Shown piece by piece: positions 18,053-27,043 of a DNA stretch of 64,000 nt (position 1 is the first letter of the stretch; each line of letters starts with the position of its first letter). The stretch is from Paenibacillus bovis (lineage in GTDB: Bacteria > Bacillota > Bacilli > Bacillales > Bacillaceae_C). The notes beneath the pieces were generated by a model, which saw only the letters and a list, made by a program, of their open reading frames with translations, was not told the DNA's origin and did no database searches. The stretch spans positions 35,279 to 99,278 of the forward strand of contig VEFU01000009.1 in NCBI GenBank assembly GCA_007679095.1, in the 5' to 3' direction. The translations under genes were made by a program, and so were the position numbers.

Positions 18053-19537
18053 ATGCGTTCTACATTTATGGGATTAGAAACAGCGAAACGTGGGATGTAC
18101 ACACAGCAAAGTGCCATCCATGTAACAGGTCATAATATCGCTAATAAAAATACGCCTGGATATTCAAGACAACGTGTGCACTTTAAACAAAGTGAACCAT
18201 ATCCAGCGGCATCCATGAACCGACCACAAATTCCAGGACAAGTAGGAACAGGGGTTCATGGAGGAATCATCGAACGCATTCGCGATTCCTTTGTAGATGA
18301 ACAGTTTCGCGGTGAAAATACGAAGCTTGGCTACTATGAATCAATGGCAAGCTCGATTTCAAAAATGGAAGACATTATGAACGAACCAAGTGATGTCGGC
18401 TTAGCAAAAGCGATGGCACAATTTTGGCAATCACTTCAGAGCTTAAGTACGAATCCAGAAAATGAAGGTTCAAGACGAGTTGTAATCCAACGTGCAACAT
18501 CTGTCGCAGAAACGTTCAACTATTTACATGATTCCTTAACTACAATCAAAAATGATACGAAAAAAGAGTTAGATATAACAGTAAATGAAATCAATGCCCT
18601 TGCTACGGATATTGCAGCGATTAATAAGCAAATCAGTGAAATTGAGCCACATGGATATTTACCAAATGATTTATATGATGAAAGAGATAGATTGATAGAC
18701 CAATTATCTAAGCTCGTTCCAATTGAATCAGAAAGTGTCCAATATGGCGGTAACTCGTTATCGATTGCAGAAGGTGGTCGTACCATTTCGATTACACTCA
18801 ATGGTGCAAAAGTGCGACTTGTTAATGATACCGAAACAAATAAGCTAGAATGGGATAATACGAAGGAACATTTATATTTAAATAATAGAGAAGTCTCCTT
18901 TGATAGTTTAGGTGAAGGGAAAGGAAAGTTAGCTGCCTTATTCCATGCCCATGATGTCGATTATCCAGACATGCTTAAAGACTTAGATAAGTATGCATAT
19001 ACATTTGCGCAAGTGTTCAATGAAGTGCATTCTCAAGGACTTGATTTAAATGGGGATGCTGGACAGGCTCTATTTGATGTCGGTGCTTTACAAGGAGCGG
19101 CTGGTAGAATGAATGTCATCATTACAGACCCAGCAAAAATTGCCGCTGCATTACAAGGAACGGAAAGCGGGAACGGTGGTAACGCACTGAATCTAGCAAA
19201 AATAAAAGATGCTGTAATTTCAGAAGGTGTTATTGAAGGTTTAGAAAACTTACCGCCACTCGAAATTAGATCAGGTACAATGCAATCGTTCTATGAAGGG
19301 GTAATCGGTTCTATGGCGGTAAAGGGGCAACATGCGAACCGTCTCCTATATAATACAAATGTTTTAGTAGATTCTGTAAGTCAAACTCGCAGTTCGATTA
19401 GTGAAGTGTCACTCGATGAAGAATTCTCGAATTTAATTCAGTATCAGCATGCATACTCCGCATCTGCACGAATGATTTCAGTCATTGATGAGATGCTAGA
19501 GAAAATTATTAACGGCATGGGAATTGCCGGTAGATAA
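18053..19537 (+). CDS. flgK: FlgK, flagellar hook-associated protein 1
   Basis: Predicted 494-residue axial protein. The N-terminus has TFMGLETAKRGMYTQQSAIH and VTGHNIANKNTPGYSRQRV, typical of rod/hook-type proteins. The C-terminus has the heptad-like SLDEEFSNLIQYQHAYSASARMISVIDEMLE. Length is normal for bacilli. It joins hook to filament and is exported by the type III system with help from FlgN. Followed 13 bp later by flgL. Confidence 0.95.
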   Translation: MRSTFMGLETAKRGMYTQQSAIHVTGHNIANKNTPGYSRQRVHFKQSEPYPAASMNRPQIPGQVGTGVHGGIIERIRDSFVDEQFRGENTKLGYYESMASSISKMEDIMNEPSDVGLAKAMAQFWQSLQSLSTNPENEGSRRVVIQRATSVAETFNYLHDSLTTIKNDTKKELDITVNEINALATDIAAINKQISEIEPHGYLPNDLYDERDRLIDQLSKLVPIESESVQYGGNSLSIAEGGRTISITLNGAKVRLVNDTETNKLEWDNTKEHLYLNNREVSFDSLGEGKGKLAALFHAHDVDYPDMLKDLDKYAYTFAQVFNEVHSQGLDLNGDAGQALFDVGALQGAAGRMNVIITDPAKIAAALQGTESGNGGNALNLAKIKDAVISEGVIEGLENLPPLEIRSGTMQSFYEGVIGSMAVKGQHANRLLYNTNVLVDSVSQTRSSISEVSLDEEFSNLIQYQHAYSASARMISVIDEMLEKIINGMGIAGR

Positions 19538-19550
19538 GAAGGTGTAACAA

Positions 19551-20426
19551 ATGCGCGTAACAGATAGCATGATTGCTAGAAGTGTCATGAATAATATTAA
19601 TCAAAGCTACGGGCGCCTTGATCGCTTGTTTGAGCAAGTACAAACACAGAAAAAGATCTCTCGTCCATCTGATGATCCAGTTGTTGCGATGAAGGGAATG
19701 TTTTATCGGACTAACGTGATTGAAGTGGAGCAGTTCAAGCAAAACTTCTCCGAAGCACGTAACTGGGTGGAAACAACTGATTCTGCGATTGGAGAAGCGA
19801 CTCAAGTAATGGCGCGTATTCGTGAATTAACGGTGCAAGCAAGTAATGAAACATATGATGCTTCTCAGCTCGAAGCAGTTGCGGAAGAGGTTGCACAGTT
19901 AAAAGACCATTTAAAAACAATTGCTAACTCCAAAGTGGGAGATAAGTATATTTTTAATGGAACAAATACATTAAACCCACCAATTGATGAAGCTGGAAAT
20001 GTTGCATTTGGAACGGATAATGTAGAATATGAGCTTGCGAAAGGCATTATGGTCTCTGTTAATATGCAGGGAGCGAATGTATTTGGAGCTGGAGGTAGTG
20101 TATTTGCGGTACTTGATCAACTAGAATCTTCCTTACGTGCCGGTGATACGAAAGCTATCGGTGATGTGTTAGATGATCTTGATGAAAGTGCTGATAATAT
20201 GATTTCCGCACGAGCAGAGCTTGGTGCACGTACAAACCGCCTGGATTTCATGGAACAACGGATTGATAACCAAGAAATTATTGCAAAACGGATTATGTCT
20301 GATAATGAAGACGTAGAGTTCGAAAAAGTATTGATGGAATTTAAAGCCCAAGAAGCTGTCCATCGTGCAGCAATGTCCGTCGGTGCTCGTATTATTCAAC
20401 CGACATTAATGGACTTTTTAAGATAA
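19551..20426 (+). CDS. flgL: FlgL, flagellar hook-associated protein 3
   Basis: Predicted 291-residue junction protein. The N-terminal MRVTDSMIARSVMNNINQSY and RPSDDPVVAMKGM segments and the C-terminal FEKVLMEFKAQEAVHRAAMS are diagnostic. Flagellin-like helices surround a central beta domain. It bridges FlgK and flagellin. Its ribosome site is GAAGGTG. After it comes a 203-bp gap with several hairpins before yviE. Confidence 0.94.
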   Translation: MRVTDSMIARSVMNNINQSYGRLDRLFEQVQTQKKISRPSDDPVVAMKGMFYRTNVIEVEQFKQNFSEARNWVETTDSAIGEATQVMARIRELTVQASNETYDASQLEAVAEEVAQLKDHLKTIANSKVGDKYIFNGTNTLNPPIDEAGNVAFGTDNVEYELAKGIMVSVNMQGANVFGAGGSVFAVLDQLESSLRAGDTKAIGDVLDDLDESADNMISARAELGARTNRLDFMEQRIDNQEIIAKRIMSDNEDVEFEKVLMEFKAQEAVHRAAMSVGARIIQPTLMDFLR

Positions 20427-20629
20427 AGTGAAACTTCAATCAGTGGACGTTCCTTGCCACTGATTGTTAGTTGAACGAATCGGGCATTTACTGGCAGTTA
20501 ATCTCTCATTTCTAATTCTCTACTTATTGAATACATTAATCAGGAGATTTTACTGCCAGTTAATGCGGGATAGAATATTAGGGTCTACCTCTTAAAGAGG
20601 TTTGACCCTTTTTTAGGAGGTGGAAGCAA
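20427..20629 (+). promoter_or_regulatory. hairpin-rich spacer between flgL and yviE
   Basis: Three structures follow in order: CAATCAGTGG/CCACTGATTG at 20437-20466; a wide inverted repeat ACTGGCAGT (20490) / ACTGCCAGT (20552); and GGGTC-CTCTT/AGAGG-GACCC followed by T6 at 20579-20614, which looks like an intrinsic terminator. These could partly uncouple yviE-fliW-csrA from flgKL. Confidence 0.6.
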
Positions 20630-21184
20630 ATGCAAATTCCGCAAATTCGTATGCAATCTCAATATGCGAAAATCGCAATCAATACGACACCAGCGAGACA
20701 ATCCATTCAACAACCGCAAGCAGAGATGCATATATCGCAACCAAAAGCAGAAATGAGGATTAAACAAAATCCTGGGAGATTGACAATTGACCAAACACAA
20801 GCTTGGGAAGAACTAGGATTAAAGAGTATGAAATCATTTACGCGGGATAATACTCAAAAGGCATACAAAAAAGCAAGTGAAGCAATCTCCAAAATTGTAA
20901 CCGATGGAAATGAAATGTTGAATTTTCATAATGGAGTTAATGCATACGCAGAACAAGCGAGACGTCATGCAAATCCACCTCCACCAGATGTCAATATAAA
21001 ATATATCCCATCGCCTTTTTCTGTAAAAGTACATTACCAACGTGGTAAAGTAGATATAAATGTACAAACAAGACAACCTATAATCGATGCACAGGCACGT
21101 AAGCCAATCATCTCCTATCATCCAGGTGATGTTCACGTATCATTACAACAGAAAAACAGCTTACATATTGATTTTGTAAAATAA
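20630..21184 (+). CDS. yviE: YviE family flagellar-locus protein (DUF6470)
   Basis: Predicted 184-residue protein starting behind TAGGAGGTGG. It has the repeated beta-type phrases of this family (IRMQSQYAKIAINTTPA, AEMHISQPKAEMRI, KVHYQRGKVDINVQTRQP, GDVHVSLQQKNSLHIDF) with a central helical stretch. It is located between flgL and fliW as in B. subtilis. Function unknown; conservation of place points to flagellar assembly or its control. Confidence 0.85.
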   Translation: MQIPQIRMQSQYAKIAINTTPARQSIQQPQAEMHISQPKAEMRIKQNPGRLTIDQTQAWEELGLKSMKSFTRDNTQKAYKKASEAISKIVTDGNEMLNFHNGVNAYAEQARRHANPPPPDVNIKYIPSPFSVKVHYQRGKVDINVQTRQPIIDAQARKPIISYHPGDVHVSLQQKNSLHIDFVK

Positions 21185-21199
21185 GATGGAGTGTGACGA

Positions 21200-21637
21200 A
21201 TGAAAATACAAACGAAATATCATGGTGAAGTTGAAATTGTGGAAGATACAATCTTAATATTTGAAAAAGGGATTCCAGGGTTCCCAGATGAAAAAAAGTT
21301 TACTTTACTACCTTTACCAGATTTAACGAATATGTCCGTTATGCAATCTGTGACAACTCCTGCACTTGCGTTAGTAGTTGCAGATCCATATACACTCTTT
21401 TCTCCATATGAATTTGCATTAGATGACAACACAGTAGAAGAACTAGAAATAGCAGGTCCAGAAGATGTAAGTGCACTTGTCATTTTAACAGTACAAGATC
21501 CATTTGAAAAAAGTACGGCTAATCTACAAGCACCGATCGTGATGAATATGAAAAAGAATAAAGGTAAGCAAGTCATCTTAAACAATGAAAACTACAAAAC
21601 AAAGCAGCCATTATTTGGCCAGCCTGTGAAGGGGTGA
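21200..21637 (+). CDS. fliW: FliW, flagellar assembly factor and CsrA antagonist
   Basis: Predicted 145-residue protein with the FliW hallmarks [20 protein letters not shown] near the N-terminus, [15 protein letters not shown] in the middle and [20 protein letters not shown] toward the end. FliW binds either flagellin or CsrA; when flagellin is exported, freed FliW sequesters CsrA and hag translation rises. csrA starts four bases after its stop, and hag with a CsrA-site leader follows, so the full homeostatic circuit is local. Confidence 0.95.
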   Translation: MKIQTKYHGEVEIVEDTILIFEKGIPGFPDEKKFTLLPLPDLTNMSVMQSVTTPALALVVADPYTLFSPYEFALDDNTVEELEIAGPEDVSALVILTVQDPFEKSTANLQAPIVMNMKKNKGKQVILNNENYKTKQPLFGQPVKG

Positions 21638-21641
21638 TGAC

Positions 21642-21869
21642 ATGCTCGTACTGACAAGGAAAAAAGGCGAATCCATTCAAATCGGCAACGACATCGAAAT
21701 CACCATCGCAGCCATCAAAGGCGATCAAGTAAAAATCGGGATCAACGCCCCAAAGAATGTGGAGATTCATCGGAAAGAAGTATGGATGGAGATACAGAGT
21801 GAGAATACAGCGGCATCTGCTGAAGTAAGTGATTTATTTGGAATATTGGCAAAGGCTAAGAAGGCGTAA
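21642..21869 (+). CDS. csrA: CsrA, carbon storage/flagellin translation regulator
   Basis: Predicted 75-residue RNA-binding dimer. It begins [15 protein letters not shown], then [18 protein letters not shown] and IHRKEVW, all canonical. It binds GGA motifs in hairpin loops and represses hag translation; two such sites lie in the hag leader at 22028-22066. Translation is probably coupled to fliW. Confidence 0.96.
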   Translation: MLVLTRKKGESIQIGNDIEITIAAIKGDQVKIGINAPKNVEIHRKEVWMEIQSENTAASAEVSDLFGILAKAKKA

Positions 21870-21870
21870 A

Positions 21871-21900
21871 GGCCAAAGTAAAGAAGCTTTGGCTTTTATT
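21871..21900 (+). terminator. intrinsic terminator after csrA
   Basis: GCCAAAG/CTTTGGC stem followed by a T-rich tail, directly after the csrA stop. Confidence 0.8.
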
Positions 21901-21943
21901 CCTTTTTCTTTTTCTATAAAAGGAAATTTTTATCGAAATCTAT

Positions 21944-21969
21944 TAAATAAAATCGAACCATGACGATAT
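21944..21969 (+). promoter_or_regulatory. sigma-D promoter of hag
   Basis: TAAA, 14 bp spacer, GACGATAT, about 100 bp before hag. This gives a ~90-nt leader. Confidence 0.8.
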
Positions 21970-22027
21970 AACTATTGAAGCGAATAAAGAAGGGCGGCCG
22001 ACCTTTAATATCCGCACAAATAAACAC

Positions 22028-22066
22028 CATCTACATGGAAGTAGATGACACATTCAAGGAGGAAAA
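22028..22066 (+). promoter_or_regulatory. two CsrA-binding sites in the hag leader
   Basis: CATCTAC and GTAGATG form a 7-bp stem with GGA in its loop (22028-22047). The second GGA is within the ribosome site AAGGAGG (22057-22063). The pair copies the BS1/BS2 arrangement of the B. subtilis hag leader, where CsrA blocks translation. Confidence 0.85.
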
Positions 22067-22070
22067 ATAA

Positions 22071-23306
22071 ATGATTATTAATCACAATATTGCTGCATTG
22101 AACACGCACCGTCAATTAGGTGCAGCAACAAGTGCACAAAGCAAATCAATGGAGAAATTAGCTTCAGGTATGCGTATTAATAAGGCTGGTGATGATGCAG
22201 CTGGTCTAGCAATTTCTGAAAAAATGCGTGGCCAAATTCGCGGGTTGGATATGGCAGCTAAAAATGCGCAAGATGGTATCTCCCTTATTCAAACAGCTGA
22301 AGGCGCATTGAATGAAACTCATTCTATACTACAACGTATGCGCGAACTTGCTGTACAATCTGCTAACGACACAAATACAGATTCAGATCGTGGAGAACTT
22401 CAAAAGGAATTAAATGAACTTATTGATGAAATTGATAGAATTGCTGGAAATACTGAGTTCAATACCCAAAATTTGCTAGGTGCTAAAGATGCTAGTGGTG
22501 CTTTTACAGGTGCTGCACAGACATTTACATTCCACATTGGTGCTAATTCTGGACAAAATATTGAACTTGAAATTGAATCAATGGATGCCGCAAGATTGGG
22601 GAATTCTGGAACAAAAATTAATTCATTAAAGGTTACTGGAAATAGTGGTGGAATTTCAACGCAATCTGGTGCTGATGATGCAATTACTGTTATAAATGAT
22701 GCTATTGAACAAGTTTCTTCTGAAAGATCTAAATTAGGTGCATATCAAAATCGCTTAGAGCACACAATTAATAATTTAGGCACAGCATCTGAAAACCTAA
22801 CAGCAGCAGAATCACGTATTCGTGACGTGGATTATACTGAAGCCGCCTAGTGGTGAATGTACAGTCGTCCTGACTGGTAACGGTCAGTGATAATTATCGG
22901 GTGAATTGCTGGAAAACCTTTAGAGCTTTCTTCCCCACAACGGAGCTGGAAACAGCAAACGTGATGGGTAGAAAAGAAGAAAGATTAGGCAATCAGCAGC
23001 CAAGTTCCTGTCTCGAAAGAGTGGAAAAGGTTCAACGACTAGGATATACCATCTAAAGCCAAGGTTATGATGATGAAATCCGTAGGTGAGACAATGTCCA
23101 TCAACATTGTGAATCCGAAGTGCCCGACCCCTACTAGAAAGCTAGAGGGTGAAGATATAGTCTAGTCATTTACGAAAGTAAATGTTCGCACGATGGCGAA
23201 AGAAATGATGGAACAAACGAAGAATTCTATTTTATCTCAAGCAGCACAAGCAATGCTTGCTCAAGCAAATCAAGCTCCTCAAGGAGTATTGCAACTTCTT
23301 CGATAA
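22071..23306 (+). CDS. hag: flagellin Hag, split gene: exons 22071-22832 and 23193-23306
   Basis: Read directly, the frame stops after 259 residues at ...RDVDYTEAA, before the C-terminal D0 helix that every exported flagellin needs. Removing 22833-23192 joins RDVD to MAKEMMEQTKNSILSQAAQ and gives a complete 291-residue flagellin ending QGVLQLLR. The N-terminus (MIINHNIAALNTHRQLG) and AESRIRD are canonical. The intact paralogue at 16142 reads continuously at the same point (GAT-ATG), which fixes the junction. Likely the main filament protein, with sigma-D promoter, CsrA control and its own terminator. Its expression should depend on intron splicing. Confidence 0.93.
22833..23192 (+). ncRNA. 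group I self-splicing intron in hag, 360 nt, no internal ORF
   Basis: Core elements appear in order: P2 hairpin CTGACTG-GTAA-CGGTCAG (22870-22887); P element around GGTGAATTGCTGG (22900); Q AATCAGCAGCCAAG (22991); R GTTCAACGACTAG (23030); S GAAGATATAGTCT (23151). R and S pair through GACTA/TAGTC as P7. A P9-like hairpin CATTTAC-GAAA-GTAAATG is at 23167-23184. The 5' exon ends in GGAT, which can pair with GTCC (22867-22870) giving the required U-G at the splice site; the last intron base is G (23192). No homing endonuclease gene. Group I introns in flagellin genes are known from Geobacillus and other bacilli. Confidence 0.93.
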
Positions 23307-23314
23307 CTATATAT

Positions 23315-23344
23315 AAACACGGCCAAAGTATTGGCCGTGTTTTA
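23315..23344 (+). terminator. intrinsic terminator after hag
   Basis: AACACGGCCAA/TTGGCCGTGTT stem followed by TTTATT. Confidence 0.9.
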
Positions 23345-23503
23345 TTAATAAATATCGGTAATTCAACTTTGTGTACATTGTTAAGATATAAAACAAAGAA
23401 GTAATTTGTGGAAAAACTGAAAAGATAAAGCGTATATAAACAAATATAGTAAGATTTCCATTTCATCATAAATAGTAATCCTCAATATATCCTTAATAGC
23501 CCC

Positions 23504-23530
23504 TAAAAAACTTGTGAATTTTGTCGATAT
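23504..23530 (+). promoter_or_regulatory. sigma-D promoter of the flagellin glycosylation operon
   Basis: TAAA, 15 bp spacer, GTCGATAT, 50 bp before the first gene of the Maf/legionaminic acid operon. It shows that sugar synthesis is timed with late flagellar genes. The rest of the 23307-23579 gap is AT-rich with nothing else recognised. Confidence 0.85.
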
Positions 23531-23579
23531 TATATATGACTATCTTTACTTATAATAAAATGACGGAGGAATCCGCTTT

Positions 23580-24182
23580 ATGAAGCTTATTTTCAAAGAT
23601 GAAGTTATACAGTTTGATACACAACCGACAGTAGAAGTTATGTTAAATAAAATTAATCAATTATTAGATAATCATTATTATTTCAGCCATCTTATTGTAG
23701 ATGATAAAGAAGTATTTGATGATCCTGAACGATACTTACAGGATTATTTAAGTGGAATTAGAGAAATAGAAATTGTTGCAAAAACGGTCAAGCAGTTTAT
23801 TAACGATCTATTATTATCTGCTAAAGAGTATATCAGAAGAGCAAAACCTGAAATAGACTCACTTTCTGATGAATTTTATCAAAATCCAACACATGAAAGC
23901 TGGCATAAGTTTACCCAACTATTAGAAGGGATTCAGTGGATAAATCAGGTAATCCAAACAATTGATACGACAAAAGAGAAACCAAAAAATTGGATGAATT
24001 ATATAGATCTCATCAGTACTTTAGATTCAGAACTGAAAAATATGGAAGAGGCTATCGAGAATAGTGACAGTGTGCTAATTGCCGATTTAATTAAATATGA
24101 AATTCTTTCAATTATAGAATCACTTGGAAGTGAAATTCAATCAACAATTGATACAGAGGGTTACCATCATGATCTTAATTAA
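23580..24182 (+). CDS. conserved hypothetical protein upstream of Maf
   Basis: Predicted 200-residue acidic cytosolic protein, starting behind GACGGAGGA. The first ~70 residues look like a small alpha/beta domain (LIVDDKEVFDDPERYLQDYL). The rest is helical, possibly coiled coil, with a run IQWINQVIQTIDT. No catalytic motif. It overlaps the Maf gene by 14 bases and is the first gene behind the sigma-D promoter. Proteins of this type next to Maf genes suggest a helper in flagellin modification, but I cannot assign a function. Confidence 0.6.
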   Translation: MKLIFKDEVIQFDTQPTVEVMLNKINQLLDNHYYFSHLIVDDKEVFDDPERYLQDYLSGIREIEIVAKTVKQFINDLLLSAKEYIRRAKPEIDSLSDEFYQNPTHESWHKFTQLLEGIQWINQVIQTIDTTKEKPKNWMNYIDLISTLDSELKNMEEAIENSDSVLIADLIKYEILSIIESLGSEIQSTIDTEGYHHDLN

Positions 24183-26052
24183 TAATCGTAACTATTTGAG
24201 ACTTCAAAATCGTTCATTGTTAAATAAGTTGAACGAAATTGAAGGACAATTGGATGAAAAAATTGTTACCCTTGAACAATCGAGAAAAGAAGTCGCCACG
24301 CTTAAGATTAATGTTAAAGGGAAAATGCAGTATATTCATAGTAAATACGATCCTATTATAGAAGCAGAACGTCTAATCGACCAGAAAAAAAATATTGAAC
24401 TGTATGATCATGTTCTTTTTATTGGAGCAGGTCTTGGATATCATATTAAACAATTCAATGAAGTATATCCAGATATAAAAATATCCATTTATGAACCCAA
24501 TATAGAAGTGTTTTATCACTTTTTTTCAATTCAGAATATGGAGGAATTAAAGGATAGTATTGGAAAAGTATTTACTTCTATTAATGAAGATACGGTCAAG
24601 CATGAAGTGGAAAACATTATTCAGATTTACGGAAAGAACATTTTGTTTTTTACCTTACCAGTTTATGAAAAGCTATATCAAAAAGAAGTGCATTTTCTCC
24701 TAGAAACATTTAAGCACAATTTAAAAGATAGAAAGAGCAGTATTGCCGCAAATGCATCGTTTCAAAAAAGGTGGACAATTAATGCAATTAAAAACTTTCC
24801 AACAATACTAAGAACACCTAATATTCTTTATGACGTAGATAAAAAGGCGTTTGCGGGAAAGCCAGCTATTATTGTTGCGGCAGGACCATCTTTATCAGAG
24901 GAGTTTGAAAATCTAAGATATATTAAAGATAATGGCCTTGCTTATATTTTCTCGGTAGGGTCTGCTATTAATGCTTTAATTGAACATGGGATATTTCCAG
25001 ATGCGGCATGTACTTATGATCCTACTCATCTTAATCAAGTAGTAATTCAAAAAATTAAAGATAAAAACATTACCGAGATACCACTAATTTTTGGTAGTTC
25101 GGTTGGTTATGAAACAATAGAAGACTATCCAGGTCCAATGTTTCACATGATTACAAGCCAAGATACAGTTACAAGACATTTTATTTCAAATGCCAATCAA
25201 GTTAAAGTTGTTCTTGACGCACCTTCAATTGCAGTCGTTACATTTCAATTATTAAAACAACTCGGTAGTAAGCAGATTATCCTTGTCGGACAAAACTTAG
25301 CTTATCAAAATGACCAACTTTACGCTGATGGAATAAAATATGATTTTGTTTCCAATGAATTGGATGAATCAGAATTAGGTGATTTATTAAGTATTAAAGA
25401 TGTCTATGGAAATGAGATAAAAACAAATGAAGATTTTAACAAAATGCGTGCCCAGTTGGAACTATATATTGAAGCTTCAAATGATATTGAAGTTATTAAT
25501 ACTACTAAAGGTGGAGCGGAAATTAAAGGTACATCATTTACACCATTGGACAAAGTGATTTTATTTAAGCTGAAATCAAAAGTTGTGGAATCCGATTGGC
25601 TTCAAGCCAAAAATTCATACGATTTAAAATATGTTAAATATCAATTGGTTAAAATGAAATATTGTATGGATCAATATAAAAATTTGGTAGATGGTATATT
25701 AAATGAATTAAAGGTAATTGAAAGCAATATTCAAAAGAAAAGAACATATCAACTAGAATACAGGTTTGTAAAGTTTGATAAAGAATTTGCTAAGATGAAA
25801 AACAACCATTTCTATAAAGCTATGGTCGAGCCAATGATGAGAGTTCAAACGGAATTACTCTCAGAAAAAAGTAAAAAAATAAAATATGAAAATAACCTTT
25901 CAATAAAAGGTCAAGCAGTATTAGAAGCTTTTGGTCCATTTTTAAATGAATGTGTGACTCATTATGAATTTGCCACTCAGCTATTTGAAGAAATGAAAGA
26001 ACATGTGGAAGAGTGGATATCAACTGTTAAGGTAGGTGACAAGGGTGAGTAA
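24169..26052 (+). CDS. Maf family motility accessory factor, flagellin nonulosonate transferase (DUF115)
   Basis: Predicted 627-residue cytosolic protein. The start ATG is within the 3' end of the preceding gene, eight bases after AGAGGG. The central MAF_flag10/DUF115 domain (about residues 190-420) contains GKPAIIVAAGPSLSEEFENL, SVGSAINALIEHGIFPDAACTYD and QIILVGQNLAYQ. An N-terminal Rossmann-like part has VLFIGAGLGYHI. Maf proteins transfer pseudaminic or legionaminic acid from CMP to Ser/Thr of flagellin before export. The legionaminic pathway genes follow without a gap, so donor and transferase are encoded together. Two flagellins in this window are candidate acceptors. Confidence 0.85.
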   Translation: MILINNRNYLRLQNRSLLNKLNEIEGQLDEKIVTLEQSRKEVATLKINVKGKMQYIHSKYDPIIEAERLIDQKKNIELYDHVLFIGAGLGYHIKQFNEVYPDIKISIYEPNIEVFYHFFSIQNMEELKDSIGKVFTSINEDTVKHEVENIIQIYGKNILFFTLPVYEKLYQKEVHFLLETFKHNLKDRKSSIAANASFQKRWTINAIKNFPTILRTPNILYDVDKKAFAGKPAIIVAAGPSLSEEFENLRYIKDNGLAYIFSVGSAINALIEHGIFPDAACTYDPTHLNQVVIQKIKDKNITEIPLIFGSSVGYETIEDYPGPMFHMITSQDTVTRHFISNANQVKVVLDAPSIAVVTFQLLKQLGSKQIILVGQNLAYQNDQLYADGIKYDFVSNELDESELGDLLSIKDVYGNEIKTNEDFNKMRAQLELYIEASNDIEVINTTKGGAEIKGTSFTPLDKVILFKLKSKVVESDWLQAKNSYDLKYVKYQLVKMKYCMDQYKNLVDGILNELKVIESNIQKKRTYQLEYRFVKFDKEFAKMKNNHFYKAMVEPMMRVQTELLSEKSKKIKYENNLSIKGQAVLEAFGPFLNECVTHYEFATQLFEEMKEHVEEWISTVKVGDKGE

Positions 26053-27043
26053 AGTTCTTATCACAGGTGCAGATGGTTTCCTAGGATCACATTTAACAGA
26101 AGATCTAATACGAAAAGGTTATGATGTTCGTCCATTTGTATTTTATAATTCTTTTAATTCCTGGGGATGGCTAGACACTCTTTCATTAGAGATGAGAAAT
26201 GAACTAGATGTATTTTCTGGAGATATACGTGATCCCCATGGGGTGAAAGAAGCTATGAAGGGATGCGACAAAGTATTACATTTAGCATCTCTAATTGCAA
26301 TACCTTATTCATACCATTCACCTGATACCTATGTAGACACGAATATTAAAGGGACCCTGAATATTCTTCAAGCAGCGCGTGAATTAGACGTAACTAGAGT
26401 AGTACATACCTCAACAAGCGAAGTGTATGGAACAGCTCAATATGTACCAATAGATGAAAATCATCCTCTACAAGGACAATCACCCTATTCTGCATCAAAA
26501 ATTGGAGCAGATCAATTGGCTTTATCATTTTATCGTTCATTTGAAACACCTGTCTCTATAATTCGTCCGTTTAATACGTATGGACCACGACAGTCAGCTC
26601 GTGCTGTCATTCCTACAATCATCACTCAGCTTGCATCTGGAAAAAGAAAAATAAAGCTTGGTGCCTTAAGTCCTACTCGTGACTTTAATTATGTTAAAGA
26701 TACTGTAAATGGCTTTATTCAAATGATGAACAGCGATAAAGCTTTAGGTGAGGTTGTTAATATAGGTAGTAATTTTGAAGTCTCAATAGGTGAAACTGCA
26801 AAAATTATTGCAGAGATAATGGGAGTAAAAATTGAAATTGAAACAGATGAGATTAGAATTCGTCCGAAGAAAAGTGAAGTAGAACGTTTATGGGCGGATA
26901 ATGAAAAGGCAAAGGTTCTTCTGGGATGGGAGCCAGCATACGGAGGACTTGAGGGATTTAAACAAGGGATGAAAGAGACAATTGAATGGTTTACAAATAC
27001 AAAAAATCTATCTAACTACAAGGCAGATGTGTATAACATATGA
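26045..27043 (+). CDS. legB: LegB-like nucleotide-GlcNAc 4,6-dehydratase (extended SDR)
   Basis: Predicted 332-residue NAD-dependent enzyme. A GTG start seven bases after AGGTG is preferred over an earlier GTG. The Rossmann motif is GADGFLGSH (residues ~7-15); the catalytic Thr-Ser and Tyr-x3-Lys are in TSTSEVYGTA and SPYSASKIGAD; RPFNTYGPRQS is typical of this family. In Campylobacter, LegB turns GDP-GlcNAc into the 4-keto-6-deoxy sugar at the start of legionaminic acid synthesis. The presence of a PtmE-like guanylyltransferase downstream supports a GDP route here. Overlaps both neighbours slightly. Confidence 0.85.
   Translation: MSKVLITGADGFLGSHLTEDLIRKGYDVRPFVFYNSFNSWGWLDTLSLEMRNELDVFSGDIRDPHGVKEAMKGCDKVLHLASLIAIPYSYHSPDTYVDTNIKGTLNILQAARELDVTRVVHTSTSEVYGTAQYVPIDENHPLQGQSPYSASKIGADQLALSFYRSFETPVSIIRPFNTYGPRQSARAVIPTIITQLASGKRKIKLGALSPTRDFNYVKDTVNGFIQMMNSDKALGEVVNIGSNFEVSIGETAKIIAEIMGVKIEIETDEIRIRPKKSEVERLWADNEKAKVLLGWEPAYGGLEGFKQGMKETIEWFTNTKNLSNYKADVYNI

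Noticed and set aside
22071..22850. Flagellin pseudogene truncated before its C-terminus
   Set aside because: The missing exon lies intact downstream and a complete set of group I intron core elements separates the two parts, so splicing explains the structure better than decay.
23051..23160. tRNA-like fold within the hag interruption
   Set aside because: No acceptor/T-arm consensus; the segment is the P7-P8 region of the group I intron.
22833..23192. Group II intron or IS remnant inside hag
   Set aside because: No domain V-type hairpin or GUGYG start, no reverse transcriptase, no inverted ends; the P7 strands and terminal G fit group I.
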